From Bacteroidota bacterium (GTDB lineage Bacteria > Bacteroidota > Bacteroidia > Chitinophagales > Chitinophagaceae), in assembly GCA_020161435.1 (NCBI GenBank), contig JAIUNV010000004.1:248001-312000 (forward strand): DNA of 64,000 nt, given 5' to 3'. Under the pieces are notes generated by a model that saw nothing but the letters and a program-made list of their open reading frames with translations, searched no databases and was not told the origin of the DNA. Position numbers and translations under genes: made by a program. Shown piece after piece: positions 1 through 8,360 of the stretch (position 1 is its first letter; every line of letters starts with the position of its first letter).

Positions 1-745
1 CCAACAATCTGTTTGGATCGTTAGGATGTATCAATAATTTGTAACCACCACTACCAGAGTCGGGTATGGCATCTGTTATGCCCTTATTGGCCAGCTGCCA
101 TGTATTGCCCCCGTCAGTGCTTTTAATACAACCAAACCCTTTGTGCAAATACACGTTGGCCGAAAGTCCTTCACCTGTGAGTGCATATATAGTATTGTTG
201 TTGGGCCACGGGGCCACCACAATATCTGAAATGCCCAATGCAGGTAGCGTGGCTGTTACATTGTACCAAAGTGCTCCGCCATTTGTAGTTTTCCAAATGC
301 CACCACCCGCTGCACCGGCATACATCACCTGACTGTTCACGGGGTCGAAGGCAATACAATTCACCCGTCCTTGCAATGCTGTACCATTTTCTCCGCCAGC
401 ATTGGTATGGCCAATGCTTTGCCAGTTGCCATTGTACGATTGTTGGGTAAGCGCTGATTGCTTTGCTTCTACAGTAAGGGCTTCAATGTTTTTTTGTAAA
501 TAATTATCGAATTTACCCGAGGTAGTTTGGTGATGTGCAGCAAACCACTCCCATCGTTTCCATTGTTTGTATCCTGCTCTGTTGCCAGCAGTTGCAGTGT
601 CGTAATATTGATTGATGCGCTTAGCAATGCTGGTAAAAGATGAATCACTACGAACATTGTATTGTTGCAATGCTTTATCAAAACCTTGTGTCATTGCCTC
701 GGATACTACAACGCTAAAGCAAAAAAGTAGAAGCAGATTTTTCAT
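1..745 (-). CDS. BNR/sialidase-type beta-propeller exported protein (3' end outside window)
   Basis: The minus-strand frame opens with ATG at 745 and is still open at base 1, so about 248 residues are visible and the C-terminus is missing. An N-terminal hydrophobic signal peptide (MKNLLLLFCFSVVVSEA) is followed by a linker, then propeller-blade motifs: GRVNCIAFDP, GGGIWKTTNGG and CIKSTDGGNTWQ. The repeated S/T-x-D/N-G-G-x-x-W 'Asp-box' pattern is typical of BNR/VPS10/sortilin-like propellers, which in Bacteroidota are often secreted by type IX secretion. The substrate cannot be told. The start lies 12 bases after the stop of the upstream tail-fibre-like gene, so the two are probably co-transcribed. 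I translated this frame by hand from the reverse strand. The propeller call is firm; any enzymatic role is unknown. Confidence 0.8.
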   Translation of the reverse strand, partial: MKNLLLLFCFSVVVSEAMTQGFDKALQQYNVRSDSSFTSIAKRINQYYDTATAGNRAGYKQWKRWEWFAAHHQTTSGKFDNYLQKNIEALTVEAKQSALTQQSYNGNWQSIGHTNAGGENGTALQGRVNCIAFDPVNSQVMYAGAAGGGIWKTTNGGALWYNVTATLPALGISDIVVAPWPNNNTIYALTGEGLSANVYLHKGFGCIKSTDGGNTWQLANKGITDAIPDSGSGGYKLLIHPNDPNRLL

Positions 746-757
746 ATAAGAATGATT

Positions 758-2152
758 TTACTGCGGTTGTTTTTCTAACTGTGTAATGCGTTCATGCAGT
801 TGTATGATGTATAAGCTGAGTTCCTCAATTTTCTCCATCATTTTGCTTTGAACTGCACTCACCGATAATCCTTTTGCAGCAATGTGTGTAGCGGTGGGTA
901 TACCAGGCAAGTGCTTGAAATGTTGCACATGTTTTTTCAATGTATCAATTGCCATGAGTGGGTAGCCTGTTTCAAACACATAATCTGCCCAGTTATTATT
1001 TTCAATCACTAGTTCTCTTGCCCTGATGTTGCCGTTCACACTAAGCTTGGAGTCTGGTGCTGTTGTGCCAATACCAACGTTGCCATTCGGTAGCAGTGTC
1101 ATTTGAGCCCATTGGCTATTAGTAAAAAAATGAAGTGGAGCGGGCACATTGGTTGCAACAGTACCGGCTGTACCAATGTAGCAGCCTTCGCTGTTTGGGC
1201 TTCTGCCAGCACCACCCAAAAAACTTTGCAGGTTGTAAGTATTGGTGCCCACGGTCCAGCCACGTTCATTACTGTTGATTTTTATTTCCAGCTTGGCATA
1301 AATTGGGTTATAGTTAGTGCCAATGCCAATATTTCCACCAAATGGATTGAGTACAAACGAACGGGCATAGTCACTTACAGTTCCATCATCTAAGCGACGC
1401 ACATAAGCTTGCAATTGTTGTCCATCCATCAGTACATGATTGGCTTCAATGCCTACAGGAAAATTTTCGAGATTATGACTGGCAACTGTAAATGAACCGC
1501 CCTGAAAAAAGTATCCGCCTTGCTGTCCCGGCAAAAAGTTTAATCCATAATTCGTGCCTACAAATCCATCGCCCTGTACACTCAATTTATAAAAGGGATA
1601 CATGGTACCAATACCAACATTGCCGCTATTGTTGTTGTAAATACTACTGTTTCCGTTCGATAGCCAACTGTTGCTGCCACCGCTACCGGTTACACCACTT
1701 TGGCTGCGTACCACCCATCGTTGTGCAGCGCCATCGTATTGAAGATTTATACTGGCATTATTTGGAATAGCAAGTGCACCGCCAGTGCCGGTGATGATTC
1801 GTTCGGATGATTCGGCAGTGGTACTTTCGTTAGCAACCGTCATCGTAAATCCGCTTCGGTTAAAAAGCGTAAGTACTTTGCCATCGGGCGAAAAACTTAT
1901 GCCAGAAATGGTAAAAGTTGCCGTTGGCCCGCTAATACGAAAGTTGGAAAAAGGATTGGATCCAACATCAACGGCAGTATTATTTCCGTTTGTTAAGATT
2001 AAGTCAGCGCTTCTTAAAATCAAGTCGCCGTTGATGTCGAGTTTTGCTTCGGCGGTTTGATGACCTATGCCAATATTTTGCGTCCAAACTGCATTGCAGT
2101 AGCAAATAGCTAAAAGCAAAGCGCCCCATTTTATGTTTTTATATGGTTTCAT
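758..2152 (-). CDS. Tail-fibre-like surface protein with GIGT repeats
   Basis: This is a 464-residue exported protein. The start is set at the ATG directly before a signal peptide (MKPYKNIKWGALLLAICYCNAVWTQ) and 5 bases after the stop of the upstream gene. The body carries four spaced repeats of the form G-N-x-GIGT-x-x-x-x-x-KL-x-x-x-G (for example GNVGIGTTAPDSKLSVNG), which are known from bacteroidotal proteins related to phage tail fibres and trimeric adhesins. The C-terminus (WADYVFETGYPLM, then LPGIP, then a helical MMEKIEELSLYIIQLHERITQLEKQ) matches the recurring end module of this group and ends in a short coiled coil. An S74-type chaperone peptidase role is possible but no catalytic dyad was assigned. 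It is probably a trimeric cell-surface or secreted protein; the ligand is unknown. Confidence 0.75.
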   Translation of the reverse strand: MKPYKNIKWGALLLAICYCNAVWTQNIGIGHQTAEAKLDINGDLILRSADLILTNGNNTAVDVGSNPFSNFRISGPTATFTISGISFSPDGKVLTLFNRSGFTMTVANESTTAESSERIITGTGGALAIPNNASINLQYDGAAQRWVVRSQSGVTGSGGSNSWLSNGNSSIYNNNSGNVGIGTMYPFYKLSVQGDGFVGTNYGLNFLPGQQGGYFFQGGSFTVASHNLENFPVGIEANHVLMDGQQLQAYVRRLDDGTVSDYARSFVLNPFGGNIGIGTNYNPIYAKLEIKINSNERGWTVGTNTYNLQSFLGGAGRSPNSEGCYIGTAGTVATNVPAPLHFFTNSQWAQMTLLPNGNVGIGTTAPDSKLSVNGNIRARELVIENNNWADYVFETGYPLMAIDTLKKHVQHFKHLPGIPTATHIAAKGLSVSAVQSKMMEKIEELSLYIIQLHERITQLEKQPQ

Positions 2153-2157
2153 TTTTT

Positions 2158-2583
2158 TTACTGAATTTTTTCGTACACAATGGTTCCTTGTCCCTCTGTT
2201 CCTTCCCATATCATTTTATTGCCGGATATGCGAATGCTGTATGATTGGCCAACCCTGAACCCTGATGAAGACAGCATTAATACATTGCCTTTGAGCCGCC
2301 ATTTTGTTTGCGCATACAATTTTTGTTGCATCACTACATATTTCTCCTTACAATCTGTACCGCTACATTCTAATCGAAAGTTGCCGGCATCATCAAATGC
2401 ATGCGTCAGCCGGGCGGCCACCGGGTATAATTGCAGTACCGATTTATAACTGTCTATTTTTTCACCGGCATATTCTATGTTATGAGAAAGTTTTTTCCAT
2501 CTGCCCACCGGGTTTTGGGTAAATGCTTTTGGTAAAAGCAATACACTGATAAGCACCGTAATAGTGTACCTGATAAGTAGCAT
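2158..2583 (-). CDS. Small exported lipocalin-like protein
   Basis: This 141-residue protein starts with a clear signal peptide (MLLIRYTITVLISVLLLPKAFTQ). An upstream in-frame ATG would add 42 polar residues before the signal peptide, so the shorter start was chosen. The mature part opens with NPVGRWKK and continues as alternating beta-strand-like segments (FRLECSG, WRLKGNVLML, YSIRISGNKMIWEG, TIVYEKI). The 'G-x-W' opening and strand pattern resemble lipocalin-like domain proteins common in Bacteroidota. Its stop is 5 bases before the tail-fibre-like start, so the genes form one unit. No binding site or enzymatic motif is evident, and the function is unknown. Confidence 0.6.
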   Translation of the reverse strand: MLLIRYTITVLISVLLLPKAFTQNPVGRWKKLSHNIEYAGEKIDSYKSVLQLYPVAARLTHAFDDAGNFRLECSGTDCKEKYVVMQQKLYAQTKWRLKGNVLMLSSSGFRVGQSYSIRISGNKMIWEGTEGQGTIVYEKIQ

Positions 2584-2614
2584 ACATATAATATTGTGAT
2601 GGTGAATGAATGGT

Positions 2615-3511
2615 CTATCTCCATGCTGTGGGCCACTGCATAAGCTTGTCGAGGCTTTGGTAGGGCGATAGTTCGATGGCTGCATTAGAACAATTACCGG
2701 CAGCACCAATACTACAGGTTTCTTTAATTTTAAAATACCGCCAGTTTGTATAGTCTATAAACAAATGAGTGTAGTTAGTGCCGCCCGAATGGTAGCTGAC
2801 AACATTGTCCACGGTTTTCCAATCGTAAGCACTAGTACCAGGTATTACATTGGTTATGTTATCAATAAACTGTGGCGGATCTTCATTGCGGGTGCCGTTG
2901 TTTTGGCTGGGCACTACACAAATGCCTTTTTTGAAAAAGAAGAGGATTTCTTTTTTTAGATAGCCTCCGGTTGCATTCGGAATTTTGATATATGCGTAAG
3001 CATTCACCTGCTGGCCATTGCCAGCCTGTTGTACAAATGCAGGCCGGAAGAGCAATGATTTTTTTGTGCTGACTGTTCTTCTGCCAGCTCCGGGCCCCGT
3101 AAGTTGAACCCGCACACTATCGAGGAAAATAAAGTCGGTTAGCCATAATCCACTGCTGCCAGATTGTATATTGGCCGGCCAGTTGTTGGCCAAACTATCG
3201 ATTGGAAAAGGCCCGCCAATAATTTCAAAGGCATCGGAAACAACATCTTTTACCTTGGCTTTGAAGTATCGTTTTTCACTGTTGGTCGCACTACCCAAAT
3301 CCATAAAGTAGAAATACTCAGATACATACGGATCCGCCTCTAATTCTCTTAAAATAACTTTGCCGTTGTGCTTTTCAGCGGCGCTGGCGGGCTTGTCAAT
3401 ACCCTTCTTTTGGCAGGCTGAAAGTAACAGTAGCACAGTCAAAGAGGGCCACCAGAAAGCAGGTATGCTTTGTTTTATTTTGCGAATGAAACAAGGACTA
3501 TTTTTTTTCAT
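2615..3511 (-). CDS. Predicted lipoprotein of unknown function
   Basis: This 298-residue protein has a lipoprotein signal peptide: a charged start (MKKNSPCFIRKIKQS), a hydrophobic core and the lipobox LLSAC at about residues 28-32, with KK following the cysteine. The ATG at 3511 was chosen because the longer frame adds non-signal sequence. I do not recognise a family. The mature part is mixed and soluble, contains ILREL, FLDSVRVQLTGPG and a run FFFKKGICVVPSQNNGTRNEDPP, and ends with cysteines around CSIGAAGNCSNAAIEL that could form a disulfide. It is the first gene of the minus-strand cluster running to the window start. Its promoter must lie in the 120-base divergent region shared with the LytTR regulator gene. 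Confidence 0.65.
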   Translation of the reverse strand: MKKNSPCFIRKIKQSIPAFWWPSLTVLLLLSACQKKGIDKPASAAEKHNGKVILRELEADPYVSEYFYFMDLGSATNSEKRYFKAKVKDVVSDAFEIIGGPFPIDSLANNWPANIQSGSSGLWLTDFIFLDSVRVQLTGPGAGRRTVSTKKSLLFRPAFVQQAGNGQQVNAYAYIKIPNATGGYLKKEILFFFKKGICVVPSQNNGTRNEDPPQFIDNITNVIPGTSAYDWKTVDNVVSYHSGGTNYTHLFIDYTNWRYFKIKETCSIGAAGNCSNAAIELSPYQSLDKLMQWPTAWR

Positions 3512-3632
3512 GAGGCGGGTATTTGTAGCGAACCTAATAGCTGCCCGATACCAACGCCAACAGAAATATACAAACAACGTTTTTACTCTACCAACTACAG
3601 TTTAGTTATCTTTCGCATACAAAAAAACACAC

Positions 3633-4346
3633 ATGAGTACCGGCGCACCCATTACCTGCATTGTGGTAGATGATGATGACATCGACCGCCTCACTACACA
3701 ATCTTTTTTACAAGCACATCCTGTGTTGCAGTGTGTAGGTGCTTACGCTTCGGCAGCCGCTCTGCTGAAGGCCGGCCAATCTTTACCAGACGTATTGTTT
3801 CTAGATGTAGATATGCCGGGCATGAATGGACTAGACCTAAGGCGTAAACTGATAGACGTTCCGGCTTGCATTTTCATTACCGCCTACCCAGATTATGCCG
3901 TAGAAAGTTTTGAGCTGGATGCATTGGATTACATGGTAAAGCCGCTACGGCACGACCGATTTGCCAGCACTGTGCAGCGCATCGAATCTTTTATACAGGT
4001 AAGGCGAAAAGCTGAATTATACAGCCATAGCTTAGGAGGTGAAATCATTTTTATAAAAGAAGGAATTACGCAGATAAAACTGCAACTGCATGACATCCTA
4101 TATCTGGAGGCGCTGAAAGATTATACCCGCATTGTTACTGTGTACAGTAAGCACATGGTGCTGGCAAACATTGGCTCACTGCTACAGCAAGTTGCATTTA
4201 AGTCTTTTGTAAGAATACATAAAAGCTATGCCGTGCAGCAGCATTGCATCAGCCGCTATACAGCAACTACCGTAGAAATAGGCGGACAGGCTTTGCCATT
4301 GGGGCGAGTGTATAAATTGGCACTTCAGCAAATAGTAAGCAAATGA
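3633..4346 (+). CDS. LytTR-family response regulator
   Basis: This 237-residue regulator has an N-terminal receiver domain (about residues 8-122) with the acidic cluster DDDD at 13-16, phospho-acceptor Asp58 in LFLDVDMPGMNG, and the conserved Lys103 in MVKPL. A C-terminal LytTR DNA-binding domain (about 135-237) carries IKEGITQIKLQLHDILYLEALKDYTRIV and FVRIHKSYAV. Such proteins bind direct-repeat sites to control nearby or envelope-related operons. The stop overlaps the start of the downstream sensor kinase gene (ATGA), so the pair is translationally coupled and almost certainly one two-component system. A TATCTTTC sequence about 20 bases before the ATG resembles a -7 box. Confidence 0.92.
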   Translation: MSTGAPITCIVVDDDDIDRLTTQSFLQAHPVLQCVGAYASAAALLKAGQSLPDVLFLDVDMPGMNGLDLRRKLIDVPACIFITAYPDYAVESFELDALDYMVKPLRHDRFASTVQRIESFIQVRRKAELYSHSLGGEIIFIKEGITQIKLQLHDILYLEALKDYTRIVTVYSKHMVLANIGSLLQQVAFKSFVRIHKSYAVQQHCISRYTATTVEIGGQALPLGRVYKLALQQIVSK

Positions 4347-6337
4347 AAAGAGCAATACTGTTGATTGGTATTTTGTTGCTATTGATTAACCGCCCTGCGA
4401 CTGCACAAATAGACAAGCGTTTGCAACCTTTGCAATCGGCATTGCAAACCGCAGCCAACGATACAGCAAGAGTTCGTTTGTGCAATCAATACTTCAACGA
4501 ATGGGTGGTGCAAGACAACAGTGTGGCATACCAGGTAGCACTGCAAGGTGCTGCCATTGCCCGTCGTATGCAGTGGCCAAAAGCCATTGCTGTTTTTCAG
4601 GGAAATATAGGCACCGTAAAAAGTAATGCCGGCGATTATGATTCTTGCATGTATTATTTTAAGCAGGCATTTGCGGTACACACTGCAAATAAAGATGCCT
4701 TCAATGCAGCAAGCATGCTCAACAATATGGGTAGCGCCGCATCCAATTTGAAGTCTGATTATTCAACAGCGGCAGGCTATTATTTCAGGGCCTTACACAT
4801 AGCCGATTCTGCAGGGTTGCAAGAACTCAGCGTTATTTGCAATACAAACATTGCAAATACTTATTTTTTACAAGAAAACTTTTCAAAAGCATTGGCCTAT
4901 GCGCAGCGGGCCGACAGTGTAGCACAGCAAGTACAATATGTATCCACTGGTGAAATTGAAAAGCTGATGGGTAATATTTATTTTAAGTTGAACAACAGGG
5001 CTGCTGCAAAAAAACACATGGAGCAGGCACTTGAAATTTTTGTAGCTACAGAAAACCGCATGGGGGAAGCTAGTATGCTCGGGAATTTGACAATGCTGAC
5101 CGATAGCAATTTTCATTACATCATCGCCATGCGCAGCAAGGCAGCAGCATTGTGGAAAGACGTAAATCCTTTTTATCTTGAAGCCCTCATTAATATGGGC
5201 AACCTGGGGATAGCTTATGCCGATTCTGCCTACAAACGAAGCTACCTTACCGGTGCCCGAAACGATGCATCGCAAAATGAATTGCTGCAGCAGGCAGCAG
5301 TATGGTTAACCCAATCAATAGAGCTCTCTGAGCAAGTTGGCGAACTGGACAGCCGTTCCATCTTTATTGGCAAACTCGCAGAGGTTTCAGCCTTGCGAAA
5401 AGATTGGGAAAAAGCCTATTTGTATTACCGGAAGTATCGTGAAATTCAGGATACTGTTTTTTCGCAGGCATCCAAAAATGCCATTGCTGCTGCCGAAAGT
5501 CAAAGGCTTCTAGAACGAAAAGAAAGCGAAGTAAAACTGGCTCAATTGACTATTGGCCAACAACGCAAAACGGCAGTTGGTTTAGGCGTAGGAGTGTTGC
5601 TACTGGCGGTAATCGGGCTATTGCTGCTCAGGCAAAACAGACTAAAGCAAAAAGCCAATAAACAATTAAAAGATTTAAACGTAGCATTAGCGGAAGCCAA
5701 CGATGTTAAAACCACTTTCTTCAGTATCCTCAGCCACGATTTGCGTGGGCCGGTGGCACGTGTGGCCAACCTGTTGCATTTGCAAAACCAGCATCCGGAG
5801 TTGCTGCCTGCCGGAGCCAGCCAGCAAGTGGCTAAAAGTGTAGATGACTTATTGGAAACAATGGACGATGTTTTGCTTTGGAGTAAGGGGCAAATGCAGC
5901 AATTCGTTCCTGTTATTGAATCCATTTCGATGCAAACCTTTTTGCAAAAACTAAGTGAGCCGTACCGGCAAATGCCCGGCATACATTTTAGTATGGCAGT
6001 AGCCAATCATCTGACGGCAAATACCGATATACATTTTTTGGCAAGCATCATTCAAAACATTACCAACAATGCGGTGAAAGCCTTGGCAAATACAACACAG
6101 CCAACAATTGTATGGCAAGCCTATTTACAACAAGGACAGGTCGTAATTCGCATTAGTGATAACGGTCCCGGTATTGCTGATGCCGATGCTGCTGCATTGC
6201 AGCAACAAGCACCGGTAAAGAGCGGTAAGTCCGGCCTTGGTTTTCATATCATTCGTGATATGGCTGCAGCCATTGGCAGTACAATAGACATCAGCGCCAA
6301 CCCAACAGGCGGCACTGCTATTACCATTTACTTATAA
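4343..6337 (+). CDS. TPR-containing membrane sensor histidine kinase
   Basis: This 664-residue kinase begins with a signal peptide (cleavage after about residue 22, PATAQ). It continues with periplasmic TPR-like helices (about 60-370), one membrane segment (about 411-430, VGLGVGVLLLAVIGLLLLR), a short coiled coil, a HisKA dimerisation domain with phospho-acceptor His465 in FFSILSHDLRGPV, and an HATPase_c domain with N-box residues near 572-576, G1 DNGPGI (606-611) and G2 GLGFHI (631-636). All catalytic motifs are present. The gene overlaps the LytTR regulator gene by 4 bases. LytTR regulators are more often paired with His_kinase (LytS-type) proteins, so a HisKA-type partner is worth noting. 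The signal sensed by the TPR region is unknown. Confidence 0.92.
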   Translation: MKRAILLIGILLLLINRPATAQIDKRLQPLQSALQTAANDTARVRLCNQYFNEWVVQDNSVAYQVALQGAAIARRMQWPKAIAVFQGNIGTVKSNAGDYDSCMYYFKQAFAVHTANKDAFNAASMLNNMGSAASNLKSDYSTAAGYYFRALHIADSAGLQELSVICNTNIANTYFLQENFSKALAYAQRADSVAQQVQYVSTGEIEKLMGNIYFKLNNRAAAKKHMEQALEIFVATENRMGEASMLGNLTMLTDSNFHYIIAMRSKAAALWKDVNPFYLEALINMGNLGIAYADSAYKRSYLTGARNDASQNELLQQAAVWLTQSIELSEQVGELDSRSIFIGKLAEVSALRKDWEKAYLYYRKYREIQDTVFSQASKNAIAAAESQRLLERKESEVKLAQLTIGQQRKTAVGLGVGVLLLAVIGLLLLRQNRLKQKANKQLKDLNVALAEANDVKTTFFSILSHDLRGPVARVANLLHLQNQHPELLPAGASQQVAKSVDDLLETMDDVLLWSKGQMQQFVPVIESISMQTFLQKLSEPYRQMPGIHFSMAVANHLTANTDIHFLASIIQNITNNAVKALANTTQPTIVWQAYLQQGQVVIRISDNGPGIADADAAALQQQAPVKSGKSGLGFHIIRDMAAAIGSTIDISANPTGGTAITIYL

Positions 6338-6382
6338 GTATTGTTGCTGCTTTTTATTGGTACGTCTCGCTGTAATTGAACA

Positions 6383-7207
6383 CTACTTGTTTACCGCAGC
6401 ATTCAGTTCTACCAATTGATACAGTAAATCTTCCAGCAAATCGAGCCGCAGCATATTGGCGCCGTCGCTTTTGGCCACGGCAGGGTTGGGATGCGTTTCG
6501 ATAAACAAACCATTGGCACCCGTAGCAATAGCCGCTTTGGCTACTGTACCAATCAGTTGAGGATTGCCTCCTGTAACGCCGCTGGTTTGGTTGGGTTGCT
6601 GCAGGCTGTGCGTACAATCCATTATCACGGGGGTGCCGTGTTCTTTCATCCAGGGAATATTGCGGTAGTCTACCACCAAATCCTGATAACCAAAAGTGGT
6701 ACCTCTTTCGGTGAGCATGATATTGTTATTTCCCGCCTGACGGATTTTCTCCACAGCAAACTTCATAGATGGGCCGCTAAGGAATTGCCCTTTTTTCACA
6801 TTTACAATTTTGGCGGTGTCGGCGGCGGCCAACAGCAAATCTGTCTGACGGCACAAGAAAGCAGGTATTTGTAAAATGTCTATGTATTTGGCTGCTTCGG
6901 CACATTCATCATGGGCATGTACATCGCTGGTGGTGGGCAGCTGAAATTTGTCACCCACTTTTTTTATGAGGCGCAAGCCTACTTCATCTCCCAAGCCGGT
7001 AAAACTGCTGGCACTCGTACGGTTGGCCTTGCGGTAGCTGGCTTTAAACACGTAAGGTATTTCCAGTTTTTTGCAAATGCCACTCACGGTTTCGGCCACT
7101 TCCATTACCAGGTCTTCACTTTCTACCACGCAGGGGCCGGCTATCAAAAAGAAATTTTTGGGATTGTAGGATTGCTGTGCAAACAGCTGCTGCAAAAATT
7201 TTTCCAT
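6383..7207 (-). CDS. kdsA: 3-deoxy-8-phosphooctulonate synthase (KDO-8-P synthase)
   Basis: This 274-residue enzyme condenses phosphoenolpyruvate with arabinose-5-phosphate to make KDO-8-phosphate for lipopolysaccharide inner core. Family motifs run along its length: IAGPCVVES (21-30), FKASYRKANRTS, TTSDVHAHDE, LQIPAFLCRQTDLL, LTERGTTFGY, VIMDCTHSLQQPNQTSG and ETHPNP. Cys26 in AGPCV marks the metal-dependent class; the metal-independent class has Asn there. The ATG at 7207 gives the usual family length; an upstream in-frame ATG adds 32 unrelated residues. A TATCTTTG -7 box lies just before the start. The gene is transcribed divergently from the threonine dehydrogenase gene. Confidence 0.97.
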   Translation of the reverse strand: MEKFLQQLFAQQSYNPKNFFLIAGPCVVESEDLVMEVAETVSGICKKLEIPYVFKASYRKANRTSASSFTGLGDEVGLRLIKKVGDKFQLPTTSDVHAHDECAEAAKYIDILQIPAFLCRQTDLLLAAADTAKIVNVKKGQFLSGPSMKFAVEKIRQAGNNNIMLTERGTTFGYQDLVVDYRNIPWMKEHGTPVIMDCTHSLQQPNQTSGVTGGNPQLIGTVAKAAIATGANGLFIETHPNPAVAKSDGANMLRLDLLEDLLYQLVELNAAVNK

Positions 7208-7211
7208 GTGG

Positions 7212-7219
7212 CAAAGATA
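7212..7219 (-). promoter_or_regulatory. Probable kdsA promoter -7 box
   Basis: On the minus strand this reads TATCTTTG, a perfect fit to the Bacteroidota sigma-70 -7 consensus TAnnTTTG. It is 4 bases before the kdsA ATG, which implies a very short 5' leader. The upstream -33 element is weak. Confidence 0.45.
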
Positions 7220-7316
7220 AGCGGCCACTCCATGAAAGCTACCGAAGATGCAGACGGTGGAAAATGCATTTACATTCCATTCACTTTTGTTTGCAACGGC
7301 CATGCCCCGAAGGCAC

Positions 7317-7324
7317 TACTTTTG
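7317..7324 (+). promoter_or_regulatory. Probable tdh promoter -7 box
   Basis: TACTTTTG matches TAnnTTTG and lies 36 bases before the threonine dehydrogenase ATG. A TTTG at 7290-7293 could serve as the -33 element, although the 23-base spacing is slightly long. Confidence 0.45.
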
Positions 7325-7359
7325 CCCGCAATCATTTATTCACCTATAGCTTGCCTGCT

Positions 7360-8304
7360 ATGTCGAAAGAAAAAATTTTAGTGATAGGGGCCTCTGGCCA
7401 AATTGGGGTTGAACTCACGTTGGCCCTGCGTAATATATATGGGAATGCCAACGTAATAGCCAGCGATTTGCGGGAGCAAAACCCACTACTGGAAGGCACC
7501 GGCCCATATGTGGCGCTGGATGTAATGAACAAAGAAATGCTGCATGTGCAGGTGATTCGCCAGGGCATTACACAGATTTATTTGCTGGCGGCGATCCTGA
7601 GTGCTACCGGCGAAAAAAATCCCGGACTGGCCTGGCATTTAAACATGCAGGGCCTGCTCAATGTGCTCGACATTGCACGGGAAGAAAAATTGCACAAAGT
7701 GTACTGGCCTTCTTCCATCGCCGTGTTTGGCCCTACATCGCCCCGGCAAAACTGCCCGCAGCAAACCATTATAGAACCAACCACAGTGTATGGCATCAGC
7801 AAGTATGCCGGCGAGTTTTGGTGCGATTATTATTTCCAGCGTTATGGTGTAGATGTGCGTAGCATCCGCTATCCCGGCCTCATCAGTTACAAGAGTGCTC
7901 CGGGCGGTGGTACCACCGATTATGCCGTAGAAATTTTTCATGAAGCTCTAGAGCACAAGCATTACGATTGCTTTTTGAAAGAAGATACTTATCTGCCCAT
8001 GATGTACATGCCCGACGCCATCAGAGGTACTATTGAACTCATGGAAGCACCGGCAGAAAAAATCAATGTGCGGCATTCGTACAACCTGAGCGGCATGAGT
8101 TTTTCACCCAAAGAAATCGGTGCTGAAGTTGCCAAACACATTGATGGTTTTACCATGTCGTACAAGCCCGACTATCGCCAAACCATTGCAGATAGCTGGC
8201 CACAAAGTATTGATGATTCAGTGGCCACCAGAGATTGGGGCTGGAAGCCTGAATTCGATTTAGCAGCCATGACAGCAGACATGTTTGCCAACTTGAAAAA
8301 GTAA
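7360..8304 (+). CDS. tdh: L-threonine 3-dehydrogenase, SDR (epimerase-like) type
   Basis: This 314-residue extended-SDR protein has the NAD-binding GASGQIG motif at residues 10-16 and the catalytic Tyr144-x-x-x-Lys148 in YGISKYAGE, with upstream serines in WPSSIAVFGP. The blocks RYPGLISYKSAPGGGTTDYAVEI, FLKEDTYLPMMYMPDAI and ADSWPQSIDDSVA are characteristic of the UDP-galactose-epimerase-like threonine dehydrogenases. These oxidise L-threonine to 2-amino-3-ketobutyrate using NAD+. The start at 7360 places the Rossmann motif near the N-terminus as usual; a longer frame exists but overlaps kdsA. Other epimerase activities are less likely given the specific motifs. Confidence 0.88.
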   Translation: MSKEKILVIGASGQIGVELTLALRNIYGNANVIASDLREQNPLLEGTGPYVALDVMNKEMLHVQVIRQGITQIYLLAAILSATGEKNPGLAWHLNMQGLLNVLDIAREEKLHKVYWPSSIAVFGPTSPRQNCPQQTIIEPTTVYGISKYAGEFWCDYYFQRYGVDVRSIRYPGLISYKSAPGGGTTDYAVEIFHEALEHKHYDCFLKEDTYLPMMYMPDAIRGTIELMEAPAEKINVRHSYNLSGMSFSPKEIGAEVAKHIDGFTMSYKPDYRQTIADSWPQSIDDSVATRDWGWKPEFDLAAMTADMFANLKK

Positions 8305-8330
8305 CGACCACAGATTAACGTAGTAATAAG

Positions 8331-8360
8331 TATAGGCACTGCAGCAATGTGGTGCCTATA
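8331..8360. terminator. Bidirectional hairpin between convergent genes
   Basis: A 9-bp perfect stem (TATAGGCAC / GTGCCTATA) with a 12-base loop sits between tdh and the convergent response regulator gene. The regulator's stop codon is inside the 3' arm. The T-tract is short, so strength is uncertain. Confidence 0.5.

Noticed and set aside
7177..7359. N-terminal extension of the threonine dehydrogenase
   Set aside because: The extension overlaps kdsA on the other strand, is not part of the Rossmann domain, and the -7 box lies downstream of that start.
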